Shown here: positions 51,136 through 60,175 of the stretch, one piece after another
How the letters are laid out: each line of letters opens with the position of its first letter
Position numbering within the stretch: position 1 is the stretch's first letter
Source: Asinibacterium sp. OR53
GTDB taxonomy: Bacteria; Bacteroidota; Bacteroidia; Chitinophagales; Chitinophagaceae
DNA length: 64,000 nt
Assembly: GCF_000515315.1 (NCBI RefSeq)
Contig: NZ_KI911562.1
Span: 2,440,501 to 2,504,500 of the forward strand
Direction of reading: 5' to 3'
The notes under the pieces: model-generated
What the model was told of the DNA's origin: nothing
Databases searched by the model: none
The model's input: only the letters and a program-made list of their open reading frames with translations
Position numbers and translations under genes: made by a program

Positions 51136-51753
51136 TCAGCGATGGAGTATCACCTGCCTGATGGTATTCGCTATTTTCTCTGCCCAAACAGCGTGTTCTT
51201 TTGCTGAATAATGCAACTGATCCGAGGCTAATAAACTGACGTCGCTTTTTGCTTTCCTGCTACCGGCAGTAATGTCAATATAATGTACATGGAATTGCGC
51301 AGCCGCTTTTACACATACATTATTGAAATGGTCAATCTCTGTCGAGATCAGCTCCCTGTCGCGGTTTGATGCAAAAGGCGTAACACCCCAATCGGGAATA
51401 GATAGCAGCATCACCCTTTCATCATGGCCGCCGGCCAGGTGTTTCGCTTTTTTCAGCAGAAAGCCCAGGTCGTTTTCAAAATCTTCAGCAGGAAGTCCGC
51501 GGTACTGGTTGTTGACGCCTATGAGCAGGCTAACAAAATCATATTGCTCGAGCAGTTTTGTATGCAAAAGGTGCTCTGCCAGTTCTCCGCTGGTCCACCC
51601 GGTCTGGGCTACTATTTCGGGTGCGCTGAAATGCAAGCCGGCCTTGCGCAATAACTGCACTGCCAGGTAAGGGAATGATTCGTGCAGGGGAACCGATTCG
51701 CCGATGGTATAAGAATCGCCGAGAGCGAGATAAGAGAAATGATGCTTGGTCAT
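51136..51753 (-). CDS. SGNH/GDSL family hydrolase
   Basis: A 205-residue esterase-like protein. Block I is Leu-Gly-Asp-Ser-Tyr-Thr-Ile-Gly-Glu at about 11-19 (catalytic Ser14), block III contains Ile-Gly-Val-Asn-Asn-Gln at about 77-82, and block V has Asp-Gln-Leu-His-Tyr-Ser near 178-183 with the catalytic Asp/His. No signal peptide is seen, so it is probably cytoplasmic. It may de-acetylate a sugar; its GH20 and sialidase neighbours make an O-acetyl sugar esterase plausible but not proven. Confidence 0.9.
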   Translation of the reverse strand: MTKHHFSYLALGDSYTIGESVPLHESFPYLAVQLLRKAGLHFSAPEIVAQTGWTSGELAEHLLHTKLLEQYDFVSLLIGVNNQYRGLPAEDFENDLGFLLKKAKHLAGGHDERVMLLSIPDWGVTPFASNRDRELISTEIDHFNNVCVKAAAQFHVHYIDITAGSRKAKSDVSLLASDQLHYSAKEHAVWAEKIANTIRQVILHR

Positions 51754-51891
51754 AGCAGCAGCATTGTGTTTACTAAAGATACGCTTAAAATTGAATTTGA
51801 ATTTTGTTGACAGACTTTCTCATTTTCTTTGTTGCGATGCAGGCAGATTGATTAAGTTCGTGCCATCAAAAAGTATTCAAAAAACGTCTTT

Positions 51892-54198
51892 ATGTTGCGC
51901 AGTAAATTATTTCTGCTCCTGGCTGGCCTGCCCATGCTGGTTTTTGCACAGGAAACAGTCAGTATCATTCCCAAGCCGGTTTCCTTGCAATTGAATCCGG
52001 GCCATTTCATCATTGATGAACATAGTTCCATTCATTATCGCAGTACAGAAAAAGACCTGGCTGCTGCAGCGCATTTCTTGCAGCAAAGCATCAAGACGAT
52101 TTCGGGCTATACATTGCCTTCCAACAAAACCGGCTTCAAAACCATACAACTGGTATTGAAGGATACGCTTGGCTTGGGCAATGAAGGTTATTTCCTGCAG
52201 GTAACCAATTCAGGCATTACAATCCGTTCCGGCGCCAAAGCGGGGATCATTTATGGTATACAATCGCTCCTGCAAACACTTCCTGCAACGCGCACCAATG
52301 CTGTTTTGCGGGTACCTGCCATGCAGGTAACAGATTATCCCAGGTTCAAATGGCGTGGCATGCACCTGGATGTAAGCCGTCATTTCTTTTCTGCTGATGT
52401 TGTTAAAGAATATATCGACCTGATGGCCAGTTACAAGATGAATGTGTTTCATTGGCATTTATGTGATGACCAGGGTTGGCGCCTGGAGATCAAAAAATAT
52501 CCGAAGCTTACCACAGTAGGGGCTTGGCGCGTAGAAAGACCCGGAAAGAATTGGAGTGACAGGGAGCCGGCTAAAGCCGGCGAAGCAGCCAACTACGGCG
52601 GCTATTATACACAGGAACAAGTAAAAGAAATCATTGCGTATGCCAAGGAAAGGAATGTGACCATCGTTCCCGAAATAGAAATGCCGGGGCATTCGGCGGC
52701 AGCCATAGCGGCTTATCCGCAGTTGGCTTGCTCGCCACACCCGCAGATGGTGGTAACGGGCGGTCAATATCCGAAGGACAATCAATCCAATTATTGCCCC
52801 GGTAACGACAGCGTGTTTGTTTTTTTGCAGGATGTGTTGAAAGAAGTGGCAGATTTGTTTCCTTCTCAATACATACATGTAGGAGGAGATGAAGTAGATA
52901 AAAGTGACTGGAAGAAATGCCCCAAATGCCAGGCCCGGATCAAACAGGAAGGATTGAAAGATGAAAATGAATTGCAGAGTTACCTGATCCGCCGCATTGA
53001 AAAGTACCTGTTGAAACTGAATAAAAAGTTGATTGGTTGGGATGAAATACTGGAAGGCGGACTGGCGCCCGAAGCTACTGTAATGAGCTGGAGAGGAGAA
53101 TCAGGTGGTATTGAAGCTGCCAAGATGAAACACAATGTGGTCATGACACCCGGTTCGCCCTGTTATTTCGATCATTACCAGGCCGGCCCCGAAGGAGAGC
53201 CACTGGCTATTGGCGGATTCAATACACTGCATAAAGTGTACGACTATGAACCCATCCCTAAAGAGCTGAACGGCGATGAAGAAAAATATGTATTGGGTGC
53301 GCAGGGCAATGTGTGGACGGAATTCATTCCCACAACAGAACACCTGGAATACATGGTGTTGCCAAGGATGCTGGCGTTGGCTGAAGTGCTGTGGAGCCCT
53401 AAAGGCAGTAAGGATTGGGAAGGATTCAGCCAGCGTTTGCAATATCATTTCAACGGGTTTGATCAAAAAGGATTGCATTATTGCAAAGGCAATTTTACTG
53501 TCAATATCAAACCTGCTTCAAAAGACGGTAAACTAAAAGTGAGCCTCGCTACAGAAGCAACCCAAGGAGATATCTATTACACGCTGAACGGCGCTGCACC
53601 CAATACCGGCGATCACAAATACCAGGGGCCGATCGATATAGACAGTTCTGTTACCATTAAAGCCGTTACCGTACTCAATGGCAACGTTATGGGCGTTAAG
53701 CCGGCCGAACAGTCTTTTGTCATGCACAAAGGCATCGGCAGTAATGTTGTGTATGAGCATCCGGTCAGTAAATATTATACGGCCGATGGCCCTAATTCAC
53801 TCACCGATGGTGTGCGGGGAACAGAAGCCGTAGGTAAATTCTGGCATGGGTTTAATGGCAAGGACCTGGTGGCAACAGTTGATTTAGGTATGACTAGAGA
53901 CGTTCAATATCTTTCGCTGGGTTGTTTGCAACGTTACCGCGACTGGATATTCCTGCCACAATCGGTACTGTTTGAAACATCGGTAGACGGCACTCACTAT
54001 ACGGCTTTGCCTATCATCACTCACCAGGTATCTGTGAATGAAAAAACTACGGTCATACACGATTTTGTTGCAAGATTTGCTGCGCGGAAAATAAGGTATA
54101 TACGTGCGACCGCCAAAAGTATCGGGGTATGCCCGAAAGGACACAGCGGCGAAGGACAACCGGCCTGGATATTCGCAGACGAACTGATCGTTAATTAA
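51892..54198 (+). CDS. Beta-N-acetylhexosaminidase (GH20)
   Basis: A 768-residue exported glycosidase with a signal peptide ending near Val-Phe-Ala-Gln (residue 20). A GH20b-type N-terminal domain is at about 23-140. The catalytic barrel is at about 145-500 and includes His-Trp-His-Leu-Cys-Asp-Asp-Gln-Gly-Trp near 185 and the catalytic Gly-Gly-Asp-Glu-Val-Asp-Lys near 332. The C-terminal parts are a chitobiase-like beta domain (about 540-610) and an F5/8-type discoidin-like region. It removes terminal GlcNAc or GalNAc from glycans, probably in the periplasm or at the surface. It ends tail to tail with kynU, overlapping by eight bases. Confidence 0.95.
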   Translation: MLRSKLFLLLAGLPMLVFAQETVSIIPKPVSLQLNPGHFIIDEHSSIHYRSTEKDLAAAAHFLQQSIKTISGYTLPSNKTGFKTIQLVLKDTLGLGNEGYFLQVTNSGITIRSGAKAGIIYGIQSLLQTLPATRTNAVLRVPAMQVTDYPRFKWRGMHLDVSRHFFSADVVKEYIDLMASYKMNVFHWHLCDDQGWRLEIKKYPKLTTVGAWRVERPGKNWSDREPAKAGEAANYGGYYTQEQVKEIIAYAKERNVTIVPEIEMPGHSAAAIAAYPQLACSPHPQMVVTGGQYPKDNQSNYCPGNDSVFVFLQDVLKEVADLFPSQYIHVGGDEVDKSDWKKCPKCQARIKQEGLKDENELQSYLIRRIEKYLLKLNKKLIGWDEILEGGLAPEATVMSWRGESGGIEAAKMKHNVVMTPGSPCYFDHYQAGPEGEPLAIGGFNTLHKVYDYEPIPKELNGDEEKYVLGAQGNVWTEFIPTTEHLEYMVLPRMLALAEVLWSPKGSKDWEGFSQRLQYHFNGFDQKGLHYCKGNFTVNIKPASKDGKLKVSLATEATQGDIYYTLNGAAPNTGDHKYQGPIDIDSSVTIKAVTVLNGNVMGVKPAEQSFVMHKGIGSNVVYEHPVSKYYTADGPNSLTDGVRGTEAVGKFWHGFNGKDLVATVDLGMTRDVQYLSLGCLQRYRDWIFLPQSVLFETSVDGTHYTALPIITHQVSVNEKTTVIHDFVARFAARKIRYIRATAKSIGVCPKGHSGEGQPAWIFADELIVN

Positions 54199-55459
54199 AA
54201 TGATCTCTTAAGATCGTGTAAAAACGGTACACATCTTCAAAGCTGCAATACAAGGGAGCAGGCGCTACACGTATAACGCCCGGTTCGCGGTAATCTACCG
54301 TGATGCCGTTGTCGATCATGCGTTGGTGAATTTCTTTTCCCTTCTCCCTGAAAAAGAGAGACAACTGTGCTCCGCGGCTGTTGACATCCGCAGGGGTGAG
54401 TATCTCAAAATCCAGTTGGGGTAATTGATGCAGGAGGTATTCGAGGTAAGCAGTGAGGCGGATGCTTTTGGTACGTAACCGGTCCATTCCCGCTTCGTCA
54501 AACAATTCCAGCGAAGCTTTCAGCGCAACTGTATTGAATACCTGTGCCGTGCTGATATTCCATCCGCCTGCATCCTGCTTGGGTATAAACCCTTTTTCCA
54601 TTTTAAAGCGCGTCTTTTCATCATTGCCCCACCAGCCACCCAAACGGGGGGTGTGGATGTTTTGTGCATGTTTTTCATGGATATAAGCGCCACCTACCGC
54701 ACCCGGACCGGCATTGAGGTATTTGTAACTGCACCACACTGCAAAATCAACGTCCCATTTGTGTAATTGCAGGGGTACATTGCCTGCTGCATGCGCGAGA
54801 TCGAAGCCCGCAACAGCACCAGCAGCATGTGTGGCAGCGGTAATGGCCGGCAGATCGAGTAACTGACCGGTATAATAATGGATGCCGCCGAAGAGTACCA
54901 TCGCCAGTTCTGCACCAGTGTTGTGGATGGTTTGAACAATATCACTGGTGCGCAATGTTTTTTCATTTTCCCTCGGATTGATTTCAATGATGGTATCAGC
55001 AAGATCAAGATTGAAATGACGCACCAATGTTTCTATTGCATATTGATCGGATGGGAAAGCGCCTGCTTCCATGATGATCTTGTACCTTCCTGCAGTAGGA
55101 CGGTAAAAACTCAGCATCAATAAATGCAGATTGACAGTGAGCGTATTCATGACAGTCACTTCGTTTTCATGACACCCCATCAGTTTTGCCAGTGACGATT
55201 GCACATAATGCTGGTAATACAACCAGGGGTTGGGGCCGCTGAAATAGCCGCCCACAGCCATTTCCCGCCAGGTGTCCAGTTCGGTCTGCATAGCTGCTGC
55301 TACATTTTTGGGTTGCAAGCCCAATGAATTACCGCAGAAATAAATCACGTCCCTGTCCTGGTGCCGGGGGAAATGAAATGCCTGTTTGAAATTTTGTAAA
55401 GGGTCTTGCTGGTCAGACTGGCGGGCGAATTCCGGGGTGAGGTCGAAAGTATCGGGCAT
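54191..55459 (-). CDS. kynU: Kynureninase
   Basis: A 422-residue PLP enzyme that splits kynurenine or 3-hydroxykynurenine to anthranilate-type products and alanine. Asn-Ser-Leu-Gly-Leu-Gln-Pro at about 44-50, the PLP-phosphate region Val-Met-Asn-Thr-Leu-Thr-Val-Asn at about 103-110, and the PLP lysine in Cys-Ser-Tyr-Lys-Tyr-Leu-Asn-Ala-Gly-Pro-Gly at about 245-255 are all intact. Other kynurenine-pathway genes are not in the window. It is divergent from the sialidase, which starts 112 bases away. Confidence 0.96.
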   Translation of the reverse strand: MPDTFDLTPEFARQSDQQDPLQNFKQAFHFPRHQDRDVIYFCGNSLGLQPKNVAAAMQTELDTWREMAVGGYFSGPNPWLYYQHYVQSSLAKLMGCHENEVTVMNTLTVNLHLLMLSFYRPTAGRYKIIMEAGAFPSDQYAIETLVRHFNLDLADTIIEINPRENEKTLRTSDIVQTIHNTGAELAMVLFGGIHYYTGQLLDLPAITAATHAAGAVAGFDLAHAAGNVPLQLHKWDVDFAVWCSYKYLNAGPGAVGGAYIHEKHAQNIHTPRLGGWWGNDEKTRFKMEKGFIPKQDAGGWNISTAQVFNTVALKASLELFDEAGMDRLRTKSIRLTAYLEYLLHQLPQLDFEILTPADVNSRGAQLSLFFREKGKEIHQRMIDNGITVDYREPGVIRVAPAPLYCSFEDVYRFYTILRDHFN

Positions 55460-55570
55460 ACCACTGTGCGTTTCACCGAAAATAAACCATTACTGACAGG
55501 ATTGGGTATACAAGGAGTTGGTTTTTTACTTAATATTACCGCTCGAAAATTTCCCCAACCCCCCAATGCT

Positions 55571-56743
55571 ATGAGAAAAATAAACCTGGCAATATGCTTT
55601 GCCTTGTTATGTTTTGCTGTTGATACTTATGCGCAATCAACAGAAATCCCCATTTTTCAATCAGGTACCGAAGGATATAAAAGCTTTCGCATACCGGCCA
55701 TCGTTCGTTTGAAGGATGGAACATTGCTTGCTTTCTGCGAAGGAAGGATCAATAACGCAGCAGATTACGGCAATGTAGATATTGTAATGAAAAGAAGCAC
55801 CGATGATGGCAAAAGCTGGTCGCCACTCAGTGTCATTGCAGACAACGGATCTTTCCAGGTAGGCGGCCCGGCACCGGTAGTAGATATAAGTGACCCGGTT
55901 TATCCTAATGGCAGGGTCTTTCTTTTTATGAACACCGGCAATGCCAGTGAAAAAGAAATCAAAGAAGGCAGGGGGATCAAACAATGCATTTATAAAACAT
56001 CGGTCGATGATGGACTTACCTGGTCAAGACCTGTGAAGATCACTGCACAGGTGCACAGGCCCAATAAGCCGGATGTAGATACCGCATATCATTTCAAAGA
56101 AGACTGGCGTTATTATGCCAATACACCCGGACATGCCATGCAGTTGACAGAAGGACCTTACAAAGGACGCATCTTTGTACCAGCAAACCATTCTGTAGGC
56201 CCGCCCGGCAAAGACGGTAACGAATACTTTGCACATGGCTACTATACAGATGATCACGGCAAAACTTTTCAACTGGGTAACAGCCTGCGTTTGTCTGGCA
56301 GCAATGAATCGATGGCAGCAGAACTGGCGGGAGGAAAATTGATGATGAACAGCCGTAACCAAAAAGGCGATATTCGCGAACGCATCGTTTCTGTCAGCAG
56401 CGACGGGGGGGCTTCCTGGGATACTACGTATTTCGATCCCAACCTGCCCGATCCAGTTTGTGAAGCGAGCCTGCTCAACATTGGCAGGTACAAGGGGAAA
56501 AATGTACTGGCATTCTGCAATCCGGCTGATACCAAAGAAAGAAACAACCTGATACTGCGCATCAGTTATGACGAAGGACATAGCTGGACCAAAAATTTCC
56601 TGGTAGACAAAAAAGAGGATGCTCCTCATGATGCCTATACAGCTTATTCAGACCTGGTAAAACTCAACAGGCATGAAGTAGGCGTGATGTATGAGAAGAA
56701 CAATTACCGCAGCATTGTTTTCAAAGTGATCAATTGGAAGTAA
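55571..56743 (+). CDS. Exo-alpha-sialidase (GH33)
   Basis: A 390-residue exported sialidase. The ATG at 55571 gives a signal peptide ending near Asp-Thr-Tyr-Ala-Gln. Phe-Arg-Ile-Pro-Ala-Ile at about 38-43 is the Arg-Ile-Pro motif that binds the sialic acid carboxylate, and five Asp-box-like repeats are visible (Ser-Thr-Asp-Asp-Gly-Lys-Ser-Trp, Ser-Val-Asp-Asp-Gly-Leu-Thr-Trp, and three further copies). No extra binding domain is present. It removes terminal sialic acid; the GH20 gene upstream could act on what is exposed. No Nan catabolic genes are in the window. Confidence 0.94.
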   Translation: MRKINLAICFALLCFAVDTYAQSTEIPIFQSGTEGYKSFRIPAIVRLKDGTLLAFCEGRINNAADYGNVDIVMKRSTDDGKSWSPLSVIADNGSFQVGGPAPVVDISDPVYPNGRVFLFMNTGNASEKEIKEGRGIKQCIYKTSVDDGLTWSRPVKITAQVHRPNKPDVDTAYHFKEDWRYYANTPGHAMQLTEGPYKGRIFVPANHSVGPPGKDGNEYFAHGYYTDDHGKTFQLGNSLRLSGSNESMAAELAGGKLMMNSRNQKGDIRERIVSVSSDGGASWDTTYFDPNLPDPVCEASLLNIGRYKGKNVLAFCNPADTKERNNLILRISYDEGHSWTKNFLVDKKEDAPHDAYTAYSDLVKLNRHEVGVMYEKNNYRSIVFKVINWK

Positions 56744-56748
56744 GGGCA

Positions 56749-57933
56749 TCATTCCATTGAAACGAATTCCTTTTCGGTTTTCGCAATCACAAGCGTGGCC
56801 ACTCCGTTGCCAATGATATTGGTGATGGCCCTGGCCTCGCTCATAAACTTGTCGATACCCAATAAGAAAGCCAACCCTTCCAATGGTATCCGGTGAACAG
56901 CCGTTAAGGTAGATGCAAGCACAATAAAACCACTGCCGGTAACGCCGGCTGCGCCTTTGGAAGTCAGCATCAGCAATAATAATATCATGATTAATTCAGT
57001 GGCGCTGAGGTGTACATTATACAACTGCGCCAGAAAAATAACCGACATGGACAGGTAAATGGAAGTGCCGTCGAGGTTGAAGGAATAGCCTGTTGGTATC
57101 ACCAATCCTACTACAGGCTTGCTGCATCCCATATCTTCCAGTTTACGCATGATGGAAGGCAACGCAGCTTCGGAAGATGAAGTGCCCAACACGAGCAATA
57201 ATTCTTCTTTGATGGACGAAAGGAATGACCAGATATTGAATTTAAAATAACGCATGATGCTGCCCAATACCAATGCTACAAACAAAAACATGGTCAGGTA
57301 AACACAAGCCATCAGTTTCATGAGGGGCAGCAATGTGCTCAAGCCAAATTTACCAATGGTAAATGCTATACCTCCGAAAGCGCCGAGTGGTGCGAGGTAC
57401 ATAACATATTTGAGGGCGCCGAAAACGTATCGCGATAATGTTTGCAACAATCGGAGAGCGGCAGACCGGTACCGCGAATAATTGAGTACAATGCCCGTAA
57501 CAATGGCCGCCAGCAAAACTTGTAAAGTGATGTTCGACTGAAAAAAGCCGATCCAACTGAAATGGGCCGATCTGGCACCGGTATATTTGGAAGCATCCTG
57601 CAGGGGCAACCCTGTTTTATCGAGCAATCCCGGTTTGATCAGGAGTGCTACTGCAATCCCGATGGCCAGGGCTAAGGTAGTTACCACTTCAAAATACACC
57701 AGCGATTTGATGCCGATACGCCCTACTTTTTTCAGGCTACCCATGCCACTGATGCCTTGTACAATGGTCAGGAAAATAATGGGTGCGATGAACAATTTGA
57801 TAATATCGACAAAGGATTTGCCGATAATTTCCATTTTAACTGCGGTAGCAGGAGCGTAATGCCCCAGTAATATGCCGGCAATGATGGCAATAAGCACATA
57901 AAAGCTCAGGTGTCGGGTAATCTGTTTCCACAT
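56749..57933 (-). CDS. Dicarboxylate/amino acid:cation symporter (DAACS)
   Basis: A 394-residue inner-membrane symporter with about eight helices and two re-entrant loops. Hairpin 1 has Ser-Ser-Ser-Glu-Ala-Ala-Leu-Pro at about 251-258, and the substrate-site Asn-Leu-Asp-Gly-Thr-Ser-Ile-Tyr lies at about 288-295, as in GltP, DctA and GltPh. It imports glutamate, aspartate or C4-dicarboxylates with Na+ or H+. It is convergent with the sialidase gene, with five bases between their stops, and divergent from the acyl-CoA dehydrogenase. Confidence 0.94.
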   Translation of the reverse strand: MWKQITRHLSFYVLIAIIAGILLGHYAPATAVKMEIIGKSFVDIIKLFIAPIIFLTIVQGISGMGSLKKVGRIGIKSLVYFEVVTTLALAIGIAVALLIKPGLLDKTGLPLQDASKYTGARSAHFSWIGFFQSNITLQVLLAAIVTGIVLNYSRYRSAALRLLQTLSRYVFGALKYVMYLAPLGAFGGIAFTIGKFGLSTLLPLMKLMACVYLTMFLFVALVLGSIMRYFKFNIWSFLSSIKEELLLVLGTSSSEAALPSIMRKLEDMGCSKPVVGLVIPTGYSFNLDGTSIYLSMSVIFLAQLYNVHLSATELIMILLLLMLTSKGAAGVTGSGFIVLASTLTAVHRIPLEGLAFLLGIDKFMSEARAITNIIGNGVATLVIAKTEKEFVSME

Positions 57934-57992
57934 TTGCGGTCAAGATAATTTATTTTTGTTAGGTTGCAGCCAGAACGCAAACCAATAACGAT

Positions 57993-59177
57993 ATGGCTGC
58001 CAGAACCGATCTGTTCCAATCGCCCGATTATTACATGGTAGACGATCTGCTTACCGATGAACACAAACACATACGCGAAGCGGTACGCACTTATGTCAGG
58101 AAAGAAATATCTCCCATCATCGAAGAGTATGCCCAGCGCGCCGAATTCCCTTTGCAGATTGTAAAGCAAATGGGGGAGTTGGGCTGTTTCGGTCCAACTA
58201 TTCCGGTGGAATATGGCGGCGGCGGATTGGACTATATCAGTTATGGTTTGATGATGCAGGAATTGGAACGCGGAGACAGCGGTGTGCGCAGTACGGCCAG
58301 TGTACAGGGAAGCCTGGTGATGTTCCCGATCTACGCTTATGGAAGTGAGGCTCAGAAGAAAAAATACCTGCCCAGGCTGGCCAGCGGAGAATGGCTGGGC
58401 TGCTTCGGATTAACAGAGCCCAATCATGGGAGCGACCCCTCCAGCATGGCAACACATTTTAAGGAGGCCGGTGACCATGTTGTATTGAATGGCGCCAAAA
58501 TGTGGATCAGTAACGCGCCTTATGCGCAGGTAGCCGTGGTGTGGGCCAAAAATGAGGTTGGGGAAATACAGGGTGTGATCGTAGAAAGAGGGATGGAAGG
58601 GTTCAGTACGCCCACCACGCATGGCAAGTGGAGCCTGCGGGCCAGCGCTACCGGCGAATTGGTGTTCGACCATGTAAAGGTTCCGAAAGAAAACATATTA
58701 CCGGGTGCAAAAGGATTGAAAGCACCGCTCAGTTGCCTCACCAAAGCCCGTTATGGCATTGCATGGGGGGCATTGGGAGCCGCCATGGACTGTTATGATA
58801 CCGCATTGCGTTATGGCAAAGAACGGGTGCAGTTTGACAGGCCCATCGCCGGATTCCAGTTACAGCAGAAAAAACTGGCCGAAATGATCACCGAAATTAC
58901 CAAAGCCCAACTGCTGGTATGGCGCCTCGGTGTATTGATGGATGAAGGAAAAGCCACTCCCCAGCAGGTGAGTATGGCCAAACGCAACAGTTGCGAAATT
59001 GCCGCCGATATCGCCCGCGAAGCCCGGCAGGTATTGGGGGGAATGGGCATTACCGGCGAATACAGTATCATGCGGCACATGATGAATATAGAAAGTGTAA
59101 TCACGTATGAAGGCACGCACGACGTACATTTGCTGATTACCGGTATGGATATAACCGGACTGAACGCATTCAAATAA
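57993..59177 (+). CDS. Acyl-CoA dehydrogenase, probably glutaryl-CoA dehydrogenase
   Basis: A 394-residue flavoprotein. Cys-Phe-Gly-Leu-Thr-Glu-Pro-Asn-His-Gly-Ser-Asp at about 137-148 matches the glutaryl-CoA dehydrogenase version of the FAD/substrate motif, and the catalytic base is the Glu in Thr-Tyr-Glu-Gly-Thr-His-Asp-Val-His near 372. It converts glutaryl-CoA to crotonyl-CoA in lysine and tryptophan breakdown and would pass electrons to EtfAB (2301-4034). Substrate choice is inferred from motif similarity, so another short-chain acyl-CoA remains possible. Confidence 0.88.
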   Translation: MAARTDLFQSPDYYMVDDLLTDEHKHIREAVRTYVRKEISPIIEEYAQRAEFPLQIVKQMGELGCFGPTIPVEYGGGGLDYISYGLMMQELERGDSGVRSTASVQGSLVMFPIYAYGSEAQKKKYLPRLASGEWLGCFGLTEPNHGSDPSSMATHFKEAGDHVVLNGAKMWISNAPYAQVAVVWAKNEVGEIQGVIVERGMEGFSTPTTHGKWSLRASATGELVFDHVKVPKENILPGAKGLKAPLSCLTKARYGIAWGALGAAMDCYDTALRYGKERVQFDRPIAGFQLQQKKLAEMITEITKAQLLVWRLGVLMDEGKATPQQVSMAKRNSCEIAADIAREARQVLGGMGITGEYSIMRHMMNIESVITYEGTHDVHLLITGMDITGLNAFK

Positions 59178-59200
59178 TACGGAGTATAATAAATGAACCA

Positions 59201-59707
59201 ATGAAAATATTCTTGTTAGGATTGATGGGTACGGGGAAAACTTACTGGACAAAACGATTGTCGAAGAAACTGAAAGTCGGTGGCTACGACCTTGACCAGA
59301 TGGTGGAAGCACATGAAGAGAAAACCATTTCCGAAATGTTTGCCGAAGAAGGAGAAGATCATTTCCGCAAGACCGAATCGAAAATATTACGCTGGTTTGG
59401 TGAGAAAAAAAGTTTTGTATTGTCTACAGGTGGAGGAACACCCTGCTTCAACGATAATATGGATTGGATGAATAAACAGGGCATAACCATCTGGATCGAT
59501 GAACCTGTTGATGTGCTGGTGCAAAGATTACTACCGGAAAAAACACATCGTCCATTGATCGCTTCCTTATCTGATAAGGAACTGAGCCGGTTCCTGGAAA
59601 ATAAACTGGCCGAGCGCAGGTCTTTTTACAACCGGGCAAAAGGTCACCTGCAAGGTTCAGACATATCTGAAGAAGGGTTTATTCAAATACTGAGGATCTA
59701 TGCATAA
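59201..59707 (+). CDS. aroK: Shikimate kinase
   Basis: A 168-residue P-loop kinase. Walker A is Gly-Leu-Met-Gly-Thr-Gly-Lys-Thr at about 7-14, the shikimate-binding Asp sits in Tyr-Asp-Leu-Asp near 29-32, Gly-Gly-Gly-Thr-Pro lies at about 77-81, and Arg at about 114 falls in the lid. It phosphorylates shikimate for aromatic amino acid synthesis. It lies 23 bases after the dehydrogenase gene and overlaps the next gene by eight bases. Confidence 0.94.
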   Translation: MKIFLLGLMGTGKTYWTKRLSKKLKVGGYDLDQMVEAHEEKTISEMFAEEGEDHFRKTESKILRWFGEKKSFVLSTGGGTPCFNDNMDWMNKQGITIWIDEPVDVLVQRLLPEKTHRPLIASLSDKELSRFLENKLAERRSFYNRAKGHLQGSDISEEGFIQILRIYA

Positions 59708-60101
59708 AGGTTTTCTTACTACTGCGGCCTTGCTGGGTTGCCTGGCCGTAGCATTAGGCGCCTTCGGCGCCCATGCGTTAAAAGCAATGGTAACAGAACA
59801 AATGCTCAATGCGTATGAAACGGGTGTACGTTACCAGTTTTATCATGTTTTTGCATTGGCTTTGACAGGTCTGTGCATCAAACAAACCCCGCAACCGTAC
59901 TTCCATACCGCCGGCCGTTTATTCATAACAGGTATCATTCTCTTCAGCGGACCACTGTATGTTATGACCTGGCTCGATGCCGCAGGAATGACAGGGATGA
60001 AATGGATAGGGGCGATAACACCTCTCGGCGGACTCGCATTCATCGCCGCCTGGATTTTCCTGGCGCTGGGCTTTCGAAAAGCGCACAAAGTGGAAAACTG
60101 A
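59700..60101 (+). CDS. DUF423 family membrane protein
   Basis: A 133-residue protein with four hydrophobic helices. The first carries Leu-Gly-Ala-Phe-Gly-Ala-His-Ala-Leu-Lys (about 20-29), and Tyr-Gln-Phe-Tyr-His at about 46-50 plus Ile-Thr-Pro-Leu-Gly-Gly near 110 are family features (YgdD). Function is unknown. It is translationally linked to aroK through an overlapping start. Confidence 0.9.
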   Translation: MHKGFLTTAALLGCLAVALGAFGAHALKAMVTEQMLNAYETGVRYQFYHVFALALTGLCIKQTPQPYFHTAGRLFITGIILFSGPLYVMTWLDAAGMTGMKWIGAITPLGGLAFIAAWIFLALGFRKAHKVEN

Positions 60102-60139
60102 AAACCGGTTCACCAGTTTTGCACATAAGGCTGCATCCG

Positions 60140-60170
60140 TTTCGGGGCTTTGGCCGTTAGCTTATATTTG
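60140..60170 (+). promoter_or_regulatory. Putative promoter of ftsK, nearly leaderless
   Basis: TTTC at 60140-60143, a 19-base spacer, and TATATTTG at 60163-60170, a full match to TAnnTTTG. The ATG follows at 60176, so a transcript starting from this box would have almost no leader. Confidence 0.55.
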
Positions 60171-60175
60171 TTTTC

